DNA from: an uncultured Clostridia bacterium
GTDB lineage: Bacteria; Bacillota; Clostridia; Christensenellales; UBA1242
DNA length: 64,000 nucleotides
Assembly (NCBI GenBank): GCA_934754475.1
Contig: CAKVHV010000001.1
Span: 62,001 to 126,000, forward strand
Reading direction: 5' to 3'
Of this stretch, positions 7,121 to 16,269 are shown piece after piece. Numbering within the stretch: position 1 is the first letter of the stretch; every line of letters starts with the position of its first letter. The position numbers and the translations under genes were made by a program. The notes below the pieces were generated by a model. That model saw only the letters and a list, made by a program, of their open reading frames with translations. It had not been told where the DNA came from and did no database searches.

Positions 7121-9031
7121 ATGCAAAATAATTCAATATTTTCTCTTTCAAAAAGATTACTAGCAGTATTTTTGCTAGTGTCTTTTGTTTTTTTGCTTTT
7201 AATTGTAAGGCTGGCTTATGTTCAACTAGCCAAAGGCAAGTGGCTTCAGTCCAAGGCAATCGAGCAATGGCAAAGAGAACTTCCGCTAAATTCCGAACGT
7301 GGCAAGATTTATGATGTCAATGGTGCTGTACTGGCTACAAACTATTCGACTTATGATATTTATGTAAGACCATCTATGGTTAGCGACCCCAAGGCTGTAA
7401 CTTATGCGCTTTGTAGCGAATTGGGGTTAGATTTTGATGCTATTTACAAAAAAGTCACCGATAGATTTGTGTCTGAGAGTTTGATTAAATTACAAGTGGA
7501 AAAGAGTGTTGCTAACAAAATAAAAGAAAATAATTTAAGCGGAATTTTATTTAGTGAGAATAATAGTCGATATTATCCTTATAAATCCGCATTAACTCAA
7601 GTACTAGGTTTTACAACTATAGATAACGTTGGACAGGCGGGACTTGAAGCGTATTATAACAAATACTTAACGGGTGTCAAGGGCTATGTTTTGGAAGAAA
7701 GTGACGTTAAGGGTGTCAAACTTGACAATACTCTTAGTACATATATTCCTAGTATTCCGGGGCTTAACTTGGAACTTACAATAGATATTAACATCCAAAA
7801 ATTCACCGAAGATGCTTTGAGTTTGTTAGTAGAAGAACAAAAGCCTAAGAAGGCAAGTGCAATTGTTATGAATCCAAATACCGGGGCAATAGTTTCGATG
7901 GCTACATATCCTAATTTTGATTTAAACAATGTGCCAAGAGATAATGTAAGTACTCTTATGGAAACCGTCAAAAACATAAATATTGTAGATGTATATGAAC
8001 CGGGGTCGACATTTAAGTGCTTGACTATGGCTAACTCGATTGATGTGGGAGTTGCGCATCTTAGTGATACTTTTTATGACCCAGGATACCGAATTGTCGA
8101 TGGTGAAAAAATTAAGTGCTGGAAACTCACAGGGCATGGGCATCAGACGTTAAGTCAAGGGTTATGTAATAGTTGTAATGCGGTGTTTGTAGATTTGTCG
8201 CTAAGGCTCGGAAAAGACAGAATGTATGATATGTTTGAAAAGTTTGGACTTGGCTCGCCACTAGGGGTAGATTTCCTTGGAGAAAGTGGCGGGATAATAA
8301 TGAATTATGATAGTGCCAAAATTGTCGATGTCGCTAGAATGGGATTTGGTCAAGCGGTTGCGACTACGCCTTTGCAGTTGATTACTTCTATTTGTAGTAT
8401 TGTAAATGGTGGGAAACTCTTTAAGCCATATTTTGTAAACAAGATAACTGATGCAAATGACCAAATTATTTCAAGCACAAATCCAACAGTTCTCAAAAAT
8501 ACTATATCCCCTAAGACTAGTGAAATAATGCGAACCATGATGGAAGATGTAATTAAGCAATATAGTGGTTACTATGCTTTTATTCCTGGCTACCATGTTG
8601 GTGGCAAAACAGGAACAAGCCAAAAGTATGATGGAAACAGGCTTAGTGGGGAATATATAGCATCGTTTGTTGGAACATTCCCGGCTAACAATCCCGACTA
8701 TGTTGTTTTGATTGTTGTTGATGAACCGGGTGGTGCAAGTTATTATGGAAGTATTGCGGCAACACCATATGCAAAAAAGATTATAGAAAATATCATAACT
8801 TACAAAGATTACAAGCCAAGTGCAGATTTAATAAAAGATATAGTTCAAGTAAACGACAAAGTCAAAATGCCGGATGTTGTGGGAATGGATGTAAATAGTG
8901 CAATCAGAACTCTTGAAGAACTCGAACTTCAAGTCGAAATCCAAAACGAAGGTGAGATAATAAGAAGTCAATTCCCAGCACCAGACACCGAACTATCTAA
9001 GAAAAGTATTGTTATGATAGATTTTAATTAA
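7121..9031 (+). CDS. Class B penicillin-binding protein (FtsI/PBP2B/SpoVD type)
   Basis: 636-residue peptidoglycan D,D-transpeptidase for septal or spore wall synthesis. An N-terminal membrane anchor (about residues 10-32) is followed by the dimerisation domain starting RGKIYDVNGAVLA. The transpeptidase domain has the catalytic SxxK in PGSTFK, the SxN motif SCN and KTG in GGKTGTSQK. One PASTA domain ends the protein (PDVVGMDVNSAIRTLE). A single PASTA and position next to an FtsL-like gene fit either PBP2B or SpoVD; these cannot be separated here. A terminator follows, so the cluster is split into more than one transcript. Confidence 0.93.
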   Translation: MQNNSIFSLSKRLLAVFLLVSFVFLLLIVRLAYVQLAKGKWLQSKAIEQWQRELPLNSERGKIYDVNGAVLATNYSTYDIYVRPSMVSDPKAVTYALCSELGLDFDAIYKKVTDRFVSESLIKLQVEKSVANKIKENNLSGILFSENNSRYYPYKSALTQVLGFTTIDNVGQAGLEAYYNKYLTGVKGYVLEESDVKGVKLDNTLSTYIPSIPGLNLELTIDINIQKFTEDALSLLVEEQKPKKASAIVMNPNTGAIVSMATYPNFDLNNVPRDNVSTLMETVKNINIVDVYEPGSTFKCLTMANSIDVGVAHLSDTFYDPGYRIVDGEKIKCWKLTGHGHQTLSQGLCNSCNAVFVDLSLRLGKDRMYDMFEKFGLGSPLGVDFLGESGGIIMNYDSAKIVDVARMGFGQAVATTPLQLITSICSIVNGGKLFKPYFVNKITDANDQIISSTNPTVLKNTISPKTSEIMRTMMEDVIKQYSGYYAFIPGYHVGGKTGTSQKYDGNRLSGEYIASFVGTFPANNPDYVVLIVVDEPGGASYYGSIAATPYAKKIIENIITYKDYKPSADLIKDIVQVNDKVKMPDVVGMDVNSAIRTLEELELQVEIQNEGEIIRSQFPAPDTELSKKSIVMIDFN

Positions 9032-9046
9032 TAAATATATATTAAG

Positions 9047-9090
9047 TTAAAGCAATTTGTCACATTGTGTCAAAGTGCTTTAATTTTTTT
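9047..9090 (+). terminator. Rho-independent terminator
   Basis: TTAAAGCA (9047-9054) pairs with TGCTTTAA (9076-9083), with an inner TTTG/CAAA pairing and seven T. It separates the penicillin-binding protein gene from murE. Confidence 0.85.
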
Positions 9091-9177
9091 GTGTCGAATA
9101 ATAGATGATGCGAAGTTTTTAAAAGTGAAAATTATATAATGTATTTGTAAAATTAAATAGCAATTTGGGAGAAGTGG

Positions 9178-10614
9178 ATGAGACTTAAAAATATACTAAA
9201 AGATGTTGAAATTATAAGTACAAAAAATTTTAAAAACTATAACATCAGGTCAATTACACATATATCAAATGACGTACTTAGTGGGGGAATGTTTATTTGT
9301 ATCAAAGGTGCAAATTTTGACGGGAATGACTATATTGACGACGCTATTTCAAAAGGTGCTAAATGTATTGTGACTGAGACTGATGTATCATGTAATGTGG
9401 CGGTTGTGGTTGTCAAAGATATACGAAAAACAATGAGTATAATTGCAAAGAATTTTTATAATAGGTGTGTGGAAAGTCTCAAACTTGTTGGAATAGTCGG
9501 CACATCCGGCAAAACTACAACATCTCTTATAATTGGCAATATTTTGTCAAAATCTGACAAAAACATAGGTGTAATTGGCACAAATGGTATATTTATTGGC
9601 AATATGAAAATAAGTAATAAGTTTACAACTCCCGACCCAATCGATTTGCATTATATTTTTTATCAAATGAAATCGCTAGGGGTAAAGACGGTTGTTATGG
9701 AAGTATCCGCTCAGGCTATTTATTTAAAAAAATTATATGGAATCAAATTTGACATATGTGTATTTACAAACATTACTCAAGAGCATCTTGATTTTTTTGA
9801 TAGTATGGAAAACTATGTTAGATGCAAAATGAATTTTTTTGATAAACAAAATATGCGTGAATGTGTCATTAATATTGATGACTTTTATGGTCGTGAACTT
9901 GCCTACAAAACAAACGTTCCTTGTATAAGTTATGGAGTGGGGTCGCCGGCAAATAGCTTTGCAATAGATATCAAATCTGGACTTCAAAAACTTAAGTTTA
10001 CTGCAAACATCTTGGATGATGTTATGTCGGTTGATACAAGTTTGGTGGGAGACTTTAATGTATATAATTTACTAGCGGGGATGACTGTTGCAAAGATGTT
10101 GGGAGTTGGGACAAAGGATATTCTGTCAAGTGTAAATTCAATGTCTCAAATCCCCGGAAGACTTAATGTTTTTGAAAAAGACGATAAGACTATAATTGTA
10201 GATTTTGCACATACTCCAGATAGTTTTGAAAAAACACTATCGTTTATACGTCCATTTGTTTTGGGAAAACTCTATGTAATTTTTGGTTGTGTGGGATATA
10301 GTGACAAACAAAAGAGAATGGATATGGGAAGGATTGCAAACAATTATTCGGACTCGATAATTCTAACGACGGACAATAGAGACTTTGTAAACTTTGAAGA
10401 TATTTGCAAAGATATTAAGATTGAAATAACCAAAGAGTGTATCCAAATTGAAGATAGAAAAATGGCTATTGAAAAAGCGTTGACTATGCTAAATCGCGGT
10501 GATGTTCTTTGTGTTTTGGGAAAAGGTGCTGAAGATTTTCAAAAGGTTAATGGGAAAAGACTTGAGTATTCGGACTTGGATGTCGTCAAAGAATTGTTAA
10601 ATAAAAAAGATTAA
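9178..10614 (+). CDS. murE: UDP-MurNAc-tripeptide synthetase MurE
   Basis: 478-residue Mur ligase that adds the third amino acid to UDP-MurNAc-L-Ala-D-Glu in the cytosol. The ATP-binding P-loop is GTSGKTTTS (about residue 110); TTPDP, FTNITQEHLDFF and VDFAHTPDSFEK are typical of MurE. The motif that reads the third residue is normally DNPR in diaminopimelate enzymes; here it is DNRD followed by FVNFED, so the added amino acid is uncertain. ATG 9178 follows GGGAGAAG. Ten bases separate it from mraY. murF, which normally lies next to murE, is not in the window. Confidence 0.93.
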   Translation: MRLKNILKDVEIISTKNFKNYNIRSITHISNDVLSGGMFICIKGANFDGNDYIDDAISKGAKCIVTETDVSCNVAVVVVKDIRKTMSIIAKNFYNRCVESLKLVGIVGTSGKTTTSLIIGNILSKSDKNIGVIGTNGIFIGNMKISNKFTTPDPIDLHYIFYQMKSLGVKTVVMEVSAQAIYLKKLYGIKFDICVFTNITQEHLDFFDSMENYVRCKMNFFDKQNMRECVINIDDFYGRELAYKTNVPCISYGVGSPANSFAIDIKSGLQKLKFTANILDDVMSVDTSLVGDFNVYNLLAGMTVAKMLGVGTKDILSSVNSMSQIPGRLNVFEKDDKTIIVDFAHTPDSFEKTLSFIRPFVLGKLYVIFGCVGYSDKQKRMDMGRIANNYSDSIILTTDNRDFVNFEDICKDIKIEITKECIQIEDRKMAIEKALTMLNRGDVLCVLGKGAEDFQKVNGKRLEYSDLDVVKELLNKKD

Positions 10615-10624
10615 GGATAAATTT

Positions 10625-11605
10625 ATGAAATTAGGACTAATAAATCTTGTGCTTTGCTTTGTTGTTGCACTAATTATTTCGCCTATGATTATCAAGTTTC
10701 TGCACAAACTTAAATTTGGTCAAAGCATACTAATCTATGTAGAAAAGCACAAGCAAAAGAGCGGAACAGCGACAATGGGTGGGATAATATTTTTGTTATC
10801 TTCGTTTGTTGGATACTTTGTGTTTTTTTCAAAAAATAATATTTTGGCAACAACTGTCATGCTTAGTTTTTTGTTTTTTGGAATACTTGGATTTTTGGAT
10901 GATTTTATCAAAATCAAGTTTAAACAAAACGAAGGGCTCAAGCCTTATCAAAAAATCATTGGGCAACTGGGAATATCAATAATTCTTGCAGTGTTTATAT
11001 ATAACTCCCAACTTGTAGGAACAACTTGTAATATCCCGTTTAGTTCAAAAACTATAGATTTGGGTTTTTGGATAATTCCGTTTGTAATTTTTATTTATTT
11101 GGCTGTTGTCAATTCGGTCAATTTAATTGATGGTCTGGATGGACTTTGTGGTGGAGTTTCGGCGGTTGTTATTATTGCAATGTCAATACTTATTACAATA
11201 ATTTCAAGTTCGCTAGAAGGTGTTATTGCAGTTGAACATGCAAATGTGGTTAAAGTGTGTCTAGGGGTTGCCGGAAGTTTGCTTGGATTTTTGTGTTTTA
11301 ACTCATATCCAGCCAAAGTGTTTATGGGGGATACGGGGTCGCTTGCACTTGGTGGACTTATTGCAAGCATGACCATTCTTACACGTAATTACTTTTTGAT
11401 AATCATAATTGGAATTATGTTTGTGCTAACCACTCTTAGTGTTATATTGCAAGTAACTTACTTTAAACTAACTCACAAAAGAATATTCAAAATGTCTCCT
11501 TTGCATCACCATTTTGAACAAACTACTCATGAAACGAAAGTTGTCGCAATATATATAATAGTGACAATAGTTGTGTCAATTCTGACAATAAGTATATATT
11601 TATAG
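10625..11605 (+). CDS. mraY: Phospho-MurNAc-pentapeptide transferase MraY
   Basis: 326-residue polytopic membrane enzyme that transfers phospho-MurNAc-pentapeptide to undecaprenyl phosphate, giving lipid I. The catalytic Asp-Asp is in LGFLDDFIK, the third Asp in NLIDGLDGL, and the conserved His motif is PLHHHFE. About ten hydrophobic segments fit the family. ATG 10625 has AAGGATAA upstream. It is co-directional with murE (10-base gap) and murD (9-base gap), so an operon is likely. Confidence 0.96.
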   Translation: MKLGLINLVLCFVVALIISPMIIKFLHKLKFGQSILIYVEKHKQKSGTATMGGIIFLLSSFVGYFVFFSKNNILATTVMLSFLFFGILGFLDDFIKIKFKQNEGLKPYQKIIGQLGISIILAVFIYNSQLVGTTCNIPFSSKTIDLGFWIIPFVIFIYLAVVNSVNLIDGLDGLCGGVSAVVIIAMSILITIISSSLEGVIAVEHANVVKVCLGVAGSLLGFLCFNSYPAKVFMGDTGSLALGGLIASMTILTRNYFLIIIIGIMFVLTTLSVILQVTYFKLTHKRIFKMSPLHHHFEQTTHETKVVAIYIIVTIVVSILTISIYL

Positions 11606-11614
11606 GAGAAAACT

Positions 11615-12931
11615 ATGAATTTCGATTACAAAAAAGTTTTGATTATGGGTTATGCAAAAAGTGGACTAGCTGTCGAAGAAATACTCAAACATATTCACGT
11701 TGAATATCAGATTTATGACAAATCTCACAAGATTAATGGCGGGGGATATTTAAATAAACTCAGCAAGAAAAAAATTTTGGAATTTGATTTGATTGTTATA
11801 TCTCCAGCAATTAGCATATATAACAAATATGTTTCTTTTGCAGAAAAGTCTGGAATAAAAGTTGTGGGAGAAATGGAGTTTGGATATTGGTTTACTTCGA
11901 GTCCAGTTATTGCAATTACTGGAACTAACGGAAAAACCACAACCACTAGTCTTACTCAAAAAATTATTTCTACTAGTTTTTCTAGTTCGGCTTTTGGAAA
12001 TATCGGCACACCTTTGAGCGAAGCCTATGGCTTGCCACTAGACTATCTTGTTTGTGAAGTGAGTTCTTTTCAACTTGAAAGTACATACTCATTTAATCCA
12101 TACATTTCGGTTATCTTAAATATTGCCGAAGACCATTTGGATAGACACAAGACTTTTGAAAACTATATAAGATGCAAGTTGGGACTTATCAAAAATTCAA
12201 CCGAAAAGTCTCTCATTGTTCTTAATGCTGACGACGATTTGCTTATGAAGAGAACCGAAAATGTCAAGGCTAAGATTTATTATTTTTCTAAGTTCAAAAA
12301 AGTCAAAGGTGTATATCTTAGCGGGGATAGTATTATAGTTAATATGTCTAGCAAAAAATACGAGATACTAAAACTTAGCGATATTGAAAATCTAAAATCT
12401 GTCATTGAAGATGTGATTGCAAGTATTGTTGTTGGAGTGCTACTAAAAATTGAGCCAGAGAAAATTGTTGAGTCAATTAAAAGTTTTGAACTAAGTCCGC
12501 ACAGAATGAGTTTGGTTTTGGAAAAGAATGGTGTCAAATACATAGACGATAGCAAAAGTACAAATGTTCATAGTACTCTCAATGCTTTGAGTGTAACAAA
12601 CAAGAATATTATACTTATGCTTGGTGGTTCGGACAAGAACTTGAATTTTGATGAGATTTTTGTAAAGTACTCAGACAAACTAACTCATGTTGTTGCTTTT
12701 GGAAGTGCTAGAAAAAAAGTTTTAAAGTCGGCAAAACATTGTGGATTTGAAAATGTTTTGGTTTGCAAAACTTTTTATGAAGGGGTTAAAACCGCATACG
12801 GACTGGCTAGCAAAAACGATACGGTATTGCTTTCTCCGTCTTGTGCAAGCTTTGATGAATTTGAAAGCTATGCAAAAAGGGGTGAGCAATTTGAAAAAAT
12901 CATAAAGGAACTCGCTCATGCAAAAAACTAA
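11615..12931 (+). CDS. murD: UDP-MurNAc-L-alanine:D-glutamate ligase MurD
   Basis: 438-residue cytosolic Mur ligase that adds D-Glu to UDP-MurNAc-L-Ala. The N-terminal nucleotide-binding GYAKSGLA, ATP-binding GTNGKTTTTSL, EVSSFQLE, NIAEDHLDRH and SPHRMSLV followed by DDSKSTN are diagnostic. The C-terminal LLSPSCASFDEF is typical of MurD. ATG 11615 follows AGGAGAAA. Its last 14 bases overlap the start of the ftsW/spoVE gene, indicating translational coupling. Confidence 0.96.
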   Translation: MNFDYKKVLIMGYAKSGLAVEEILKHIHVEYQIYDKSHKINGGGYLNKLSKKKILEFDLIVISPAISIYNKYVSFAEKSGIKVVGEMEFGYWFTSSPVIAITGTNGKTTTTSLTQKIISTSFSSSAFGNIGTPLSEAYGLPLDYLVCEVSSFQLESTYSFNPYISVILNIAEDHLDRHKTFENYIRCKLGLIKNSTEKSLIVLNADDDLLMKRTENVKAKIYYFSKFKKVKGVYLSGDSIIVNMSSKKYEILKLSDIENLKSVIEDVIASIVVGVLLKIEPEKIVESIKSFELSPHRMSLVLEKNGVKYIDDSKSTNVHSTLNALSVTNKNIILMLGGSDKNLNFDEIFVKYSDKLTHVVAFGSARKKVLKSAKHCGFENVLVCKTFYEGVKTAYGLASKNDTVLLSPSCASFDEFESYAKRGEQFEKIIKELAHAKN

Positions 12932-14090
12932 GTATATAAATTTGGTTATAATAATTCTTACTTTGTTTTTGTGCTTGTTTGGGATGCTCATGATATATAG
13001 TGCTAGTTCTTATTCAAGCGATGTTTTGTATGGTGATGCTTTTCACTTTGTCAAAAAACAATTCTTTGGATTTGTCTTGGGAATAGCAATGTTTTTTGTG
13101 ACGTATTTTTTTGATTATCACAAATACTACAAACTGAGATTTTGGATTTTGGGACTATCAATTTTACTCTTGGCTTTGGTTTTTGTTCCGGGGCTTGGAA
13201 TTTCGGCAAATGGTGCTAGACGTTGGATAGGGTTTGGTGGAATAAATCTTCAGAGTAGCGAAGTTGCTAAGTTTGGTTTTGTAATTTTTACTGCTTGTTA
13301 TTTATCCAAAAACTTTGTTAAGACCAAAACTTTCAAAGGCATACTTCCCATTCTCTTGGCGGGTGGAATAATTTGTCTACTTGTAATGCTTGAGCCGAAC
13401 ATGAGTGTTACAATGTGTATTGGACTTGTCATGATATCTATGCTTGTGGTTGGGGGAATTTCGTTTAAACATTTTTTAATTCTTGCAATTCCAGCATTAG
13501 CACTAGTTGTGGTGCTAATTGTAATTGAACCTTATAGATTCGATAGACTTATTGCATTTATAAATCCTTGGGCTAATCCAAAGGAAGAAGGCTATCAACT
13601 AATCCAATCACTTTACTCGCTTGGAAGTGGTGGACTATTTGGAGTGGGGCTATTCAATAGCAGACAAAAATATTTATTCTTGCCCTTTGCCGAAAGCGAC
13701 TTTATATTTGCTATCATTGGCGAAGAACTTGGCTTTGTCGGTGCAACTTTAATAGTTTTAATCTATGTGGTTATTATTGCGCTTGGTATCAAAATCGCTC
13801 TAAATGCCAAAGATAGACTGGGAGCATATTTGTCTAGTGGGATAGTTTTTGTAATCGCTATTCAACTTCTAATAAACATTGCAGTTGTTACAGGCTCAAT
13901 CCCGCCAACGGGAATTCCAATGCCATTTGTATCGGCTGGTGGTACATCTTTAAGTGTATTTATGGGCGCAATTGGAGTACTATGCAATGTGGGAAAACAG
14001 CGCGAAAATGCAGTAGTTTCTGTTAAGTATAACAAGTGGGAATTTTTTAAAAATAAACAAAAAAAGATAAAAACTATTGACAACAAATAA
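12918..14090 (+). CDS. SEDS glycosyltransferase FtsW/SpoVE
   Basis: 390-residue polytopic membrane protein of the SEDS family, which polymerises lipid II with a class B penicillin-binding partner. About ten hydrophobic segments are seen, with the conserved loop SNGARRWIG-like (SANGARRWIGFG), NPWANP, and PTGIPMPFVSAGGTS. It overlaps murD by 14 bases. FtsW and SpoVE cannot be separated by sequence here. In Bacillus murG follows; here it is absent. A strong promoter for the next unit lies inside the last codons (14077-14105). Confidence 0.94.
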   Translation: MQKTKYINLVIIILTLFLCLFGMLMIYSASSYSSDVLYGDAFHFVKKQFFGFVLGIAMFFVTYFFDYHKYYKLRFWILGLSILLLALVFVPGLGISANGARRWIGFGGINLQSSEVAKFGFVIFTACYLSKNFVKTKTFKGILPILLAGGIICLLVMLEPNMSVTMCIGLVMISMLVVGGISFKHFLILAIPALALVVVLIVIEPYRFDRLIAFINPWANPKEEGYQLIQSLYSLGSGGLFGVGLFNSRQKYLFLPFAESDFIFAIIGEELGFVGATLIVLIYVVIIALGIKIALNAKDRLGAYLSSGIVFVIAIQLLINIAVVTGSIPPTGIPMPFVSAGGTSLSVFMGAIGVLCNVGKQRENAVVSVKYNKWEFFKNKQKKIKTIDNK

Positions 14091-14105
14091 TTTTTGAGAT
14101 AATAT
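14077..14105 (+). promoter_or_regulatory. Consensus sigma-A promoter reading into a leader peptide
   Basis: TTGACA (14077-14082), 17 bp spacer, TAATAT (14100-14105). It overlaps the 3' end of the ftsW/spoVE gene and should start transcription near 14112. Confidence 0.7.
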
Positions 14106-14133
14106 GAAATTATAAAACAAAAAGGAGAAAAAC

Positions 14134-14172
14134 ATGTTTAATTCATTTGTTATGTGGCATTGGCATAAATAG
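14134..14172 (+). CDS. Putative 12-residue leader peptide rich in Trp and His
   Basis: Open frame encoding MFNSFVMWHWHK, preceded by AAAAAGGAGAAAAAC, a strong ribosome binding site. It starts about 22 bases after the predicted transcription start. Its stop codon lies one base before a 12 bp hairpin. Four of the last five codons are Trp or His. This is the layout of a ribosome-sensing attenuator: a ribosome paused on Trp or His codons would leave downstream RNA free to fold differently than a terminating one. The sensed signal is not known, and the downstream genes are not recognisable Trp or His biosynthesis genes. A short constitutively translated peptide is the alternative. Confidence 0.55.
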   Translation: MFNSFVMWHWHK

Positions 14173-14173
14173 T

Positions 14174-14209
14174 GCATTCACAAAAAGTATGTTTTGTGAG
14201 TGCTATTTT
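14174..14209 (+). terminator. Hairpin immediately after the leader peptide
   Basis: A 12 bp stem with one G-T pair (14174-14185 with 14192-14203), a 6-base loop, then TATTTT. The T tract is weak, so it may be an attenuator or a regulatory hairpin rather than a strong terminator. Confidence 0.6.
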
Positions 14210-14260
14210 GCATGTTACAAAACATATGAATGGATTAAAACTTTCATAATATAATCTAAG

Positions 14261-14306
14261 ACCCGTTGGTATGTTTTGAGAAAAACTTACAACGGGTTAT
14301 TTTTAT
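14261..14306 (+). terminator. Terminator-like hairpin in front of the M20 peptidase gene
   Basis: ACCCGTTG (14261-14268) pairs with CAACGGGT (14290-14297), with an inner GTTTT/AAAAC pairing, then TTATTTTTA. It ends just before the ribosome binding site of the next gene. It could act as a leader terminator controlling that gene. Confidence 0.6.
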
Positions 14307-14322
14307 TTACAGGAGAAGTATT

Positions 14323-15414
14323 ATGAAAAATTTGAAAGAATTAGTGTCAATAAAAAGTTTTGATACAAAACAAAATAAAGATATTATTTGTTATTTAGAA
14401 AAAAGATTTGCTCCAAGTTCTAAAGAAATTATTAAAATAAAAAGTTTGGAAGACAATAGAGAAGGATTAATTATTGGACTTAATACAAAATTAAATAATG
14501 TAAAGGATGCAATAGTTTTGTCTGGACACATAGACACAGTTGTCGCTGATGAAAAGTTGTACAAAACAAATCCATATAGTCCGACACTGATTGGAGATAG
14601 AATGTACGGGCTTGGAACAATAGATATGAAGAGTTATTTTGGTTGTATACTAGACAACTTAGATAAAATAAAATCACTTAAAAAACCAGTAATTATAGCA
14701 ATAACTGGAGATGAAGAAACTACACTTTCTTGTGTAAAACAAATTCAAAATAAATTTCTTGAAAAGTCAATTATTCCAAGAATAACTATAGTCGGAGAGC
14801 CTACAAATATGACTATTTGCTCTATGAGTAAAGGTTGTGCCGAATTCCATGTAGAAATATTTGGCAAAAGTTGTCACAGCAGTATGCCTGAAAATGGAAT
14901 AAATGCTAATTACATTTTGGCTAGACTGGTTTTGTATATCGAAAAATTGTGCTCAAGATATGTTGGGACATCGGTTTCGGGTAATGTTATGACAGGTGGA
15001 GACAAAGTTAACATTGTATCGGGTTTTGCAAAACTTAAGTTTGACATAAGAAGCAATAGTTCTAAAGATGCAGAAAAAATATTGGGACTTATAAAAAAAT
15101 ATATAAAAAGATTAGAAAAAATTTATCCGGGTGCAAAAATTGAATTATCTCAAAAACTTAATATTCCGCCTTTAGAAAGAAAGGCTAATCAGTTGATAGA
15201 GAAAATTTGTTCACAATTTAAATTGGAAGAAAAACAATTTACTGGTGGCTGTGAAGCGGGATATTTTCAAGAAATTGGTGGGGATGCGTTTATATTTGGA
15301 GTAGGAGATTTGGCTCTCGCTCACAAACCTAATGAATATGTAAATATAAATGAATACAAAGAATTTAGTAAAACATTTATGCAAGTTCTAAACTTTTGCG
15401 ATAAGGAGATTTGA
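14323..15414 (+). CDS. M20-family metallopeptidase/deacylase (ArgE/DapE type)
   Basis: 363-residue zinc-dependent amidohydrolase or peptidase. Metal and catalytic motifs are in order: SGHIDTV (metal His and catalytic Asp), GTIDMKSYFG (bridging Asp), TGDEETT (catalytic Glu pair), VGEPTN, and a final AHKPNEYV (metal His). Length and the intervening dimerisation region fit ArgE, DapE and related enzymes. The substrate cannot be assigned. ATG 14323 with AGGAGAAG is chosen over an in-frame start at 14266, which lies inside the upstream hairpin. It is likely controlled by the leader peptide and hairpins upstream. Confidence 0.88.
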   Translation: MKNLKELVSIKSFDTKQNKDIICYLEKRFAPSSKEIIKIKSLEDNREGLIIGLNTKLNNVKDAIVLSGHIDTVVADEKLYKTNPYSPTLIGDRMYGLGTIDMKSYFGCILDNLDKIKSLKKPVIIAITGDEETTLSCVKQIQNKFLEKSIIPRITIVGEPTNMTICSMSKGCAEFHVEIFGKSCHSSMPENGINANYILARLVLYIEKLCSRYVGTSVSGNVMTGGDKVNIVSGFAKLKFDIRSNSSKDAEKILGLIKKYIKRLEKIYPGAKIELSQKLNIPPLERKANQLIEKICSQFKLEEKQFTGGCEAGYFQEIGGDAFIFGVGDLALAHKPNEYVNINEYKEFSKTFMQVLNFCDKEI

Positions 15415-15475
15415 AATGAAAAAAGTTTGTCTCTAAGTCTTAATATATCCAGTTTAGAAAGCTTTAATTTTTGTT

Positions 15476-15503
15476 TTGATGAAACAAGGAAAAATGATAT
15501 AAT
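15476..15503 (+). promoter_or_regulatory. Extended -10 promoter for the hydrolase gene
   Basis: TTGATG (15476-15481), 16 bp spacer, TATAAT (15498-15503) with TG at 15495-15496. It gives a leader of about 28 bases with TAGGAG before ATG 15538. Confidence 0.6.
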
Positions 15504-15537
15504 AACTTACATAAATAGTTATTATAGGAGAACTTTC

Positions 15538-16269
15538 ATGGAAATACTGGAAGTAAATTCTAACAATCATAAAATAAAACTATATACTAATAGTGTTCAA
15601 AATCCTAAAAAAATCGTTTTGTGTTTGCATGGATTTAATGGGGATTTGTGGGGTGACGGATTTTCTAAATTTAGAAAGATACTTCCCAAAGAAGACGAAA
15701 TTTTTGTGTGTTCATTCGATTCGGCTGGGCATGGAATGAGTGAAGTGGACTTACTCAATATGACATTGGATTTAGTGGTTCAAGAAATCACAGATGTGGT
15801 TGAATACCTAGCAAACAAGTTTAAAAACACTCCATTATATTTTTATGGAACAAGTTATGGTGGTTACCGGGCGATGGTCGCTATTTCAAAATATAATTAC
15901 AAAAATTTGAAAGGAATTGTTCTTGTTAATCCGGCAATAAGAATGTTAGAAGTTTTGGAGAAAACTAAAAATTTTGATTACAAAGAATTAGATAGTGATA
16001 GCAAAATTTTGATGAAAAGCAGTTTGGATAAATACATATCCAAAAAATTCTTAGATGATTTATACTTAAACGATTTGTTTAAACTACAATTTAAAATGAA
16101 TTATCCTATCACTTTGGTGATTGGAACTAAGGATGATTTGATTCCTAGACAAGACTTAAAAGATTTTGAGACGTTGATAAAATGTAAAAGTATTTATCTT
16201 GATGATCAACATTGCTTAAAAAAAGATACATCTTGGCAAAAGATAATTGAAGTTATTAAGGAGTTGTAA
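15538..16269 (+). CDS. Alpha/beta-hydrolase
   Basis: 243-residue alpha/beta-hydrolase, probably a serine esterase, lipase or acyl-peptidase. The oxyanion region is LCLHGFNGD, the nucleophile elbow is YGTSYGGY (Ser within GxSxG), and candidate Asp and His of the triad lie in GTKDDLIPRQ and DDQHCLKK. ATG 15538 is chosen because it has TAGGAG and its own extended -10 promoter; the frame is open upstream to 15427 but without a ribosome binding site. Its stop overlaps the next start by one base (TAATG), so translation is coupled. The substrate is unknown. Confidence 0.85.
   Translation: MEILEVNSNNHKIKLYTNSVQNPKKIVLCLHGFNGDLWGDGFSKFRKILPKEDEIFVCSFDSAGHGMSEVDLLNMTLDLVVQEITDVVEYLANKFKNTPLYFYGTSYGGYRAMVAISKYNYKNLKGIVLVNPAIRMLEVLEKTKNFDYKELDSDSKILMKSSLDKYISKKFLDDLYLNDLFKLQFKMNYPITLVIGTKDDLIPRQDLKDFETLIKCKSIYLDDQHCLKKDTSWQKIIEVIKEL

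Noticed and set aside
15427..15537. N-terminal extension of the hydrolase gene
   Set aside because: The predicted promoter lies inside it and its first codon has no ribosome binding site; ATG 15538 fits better.
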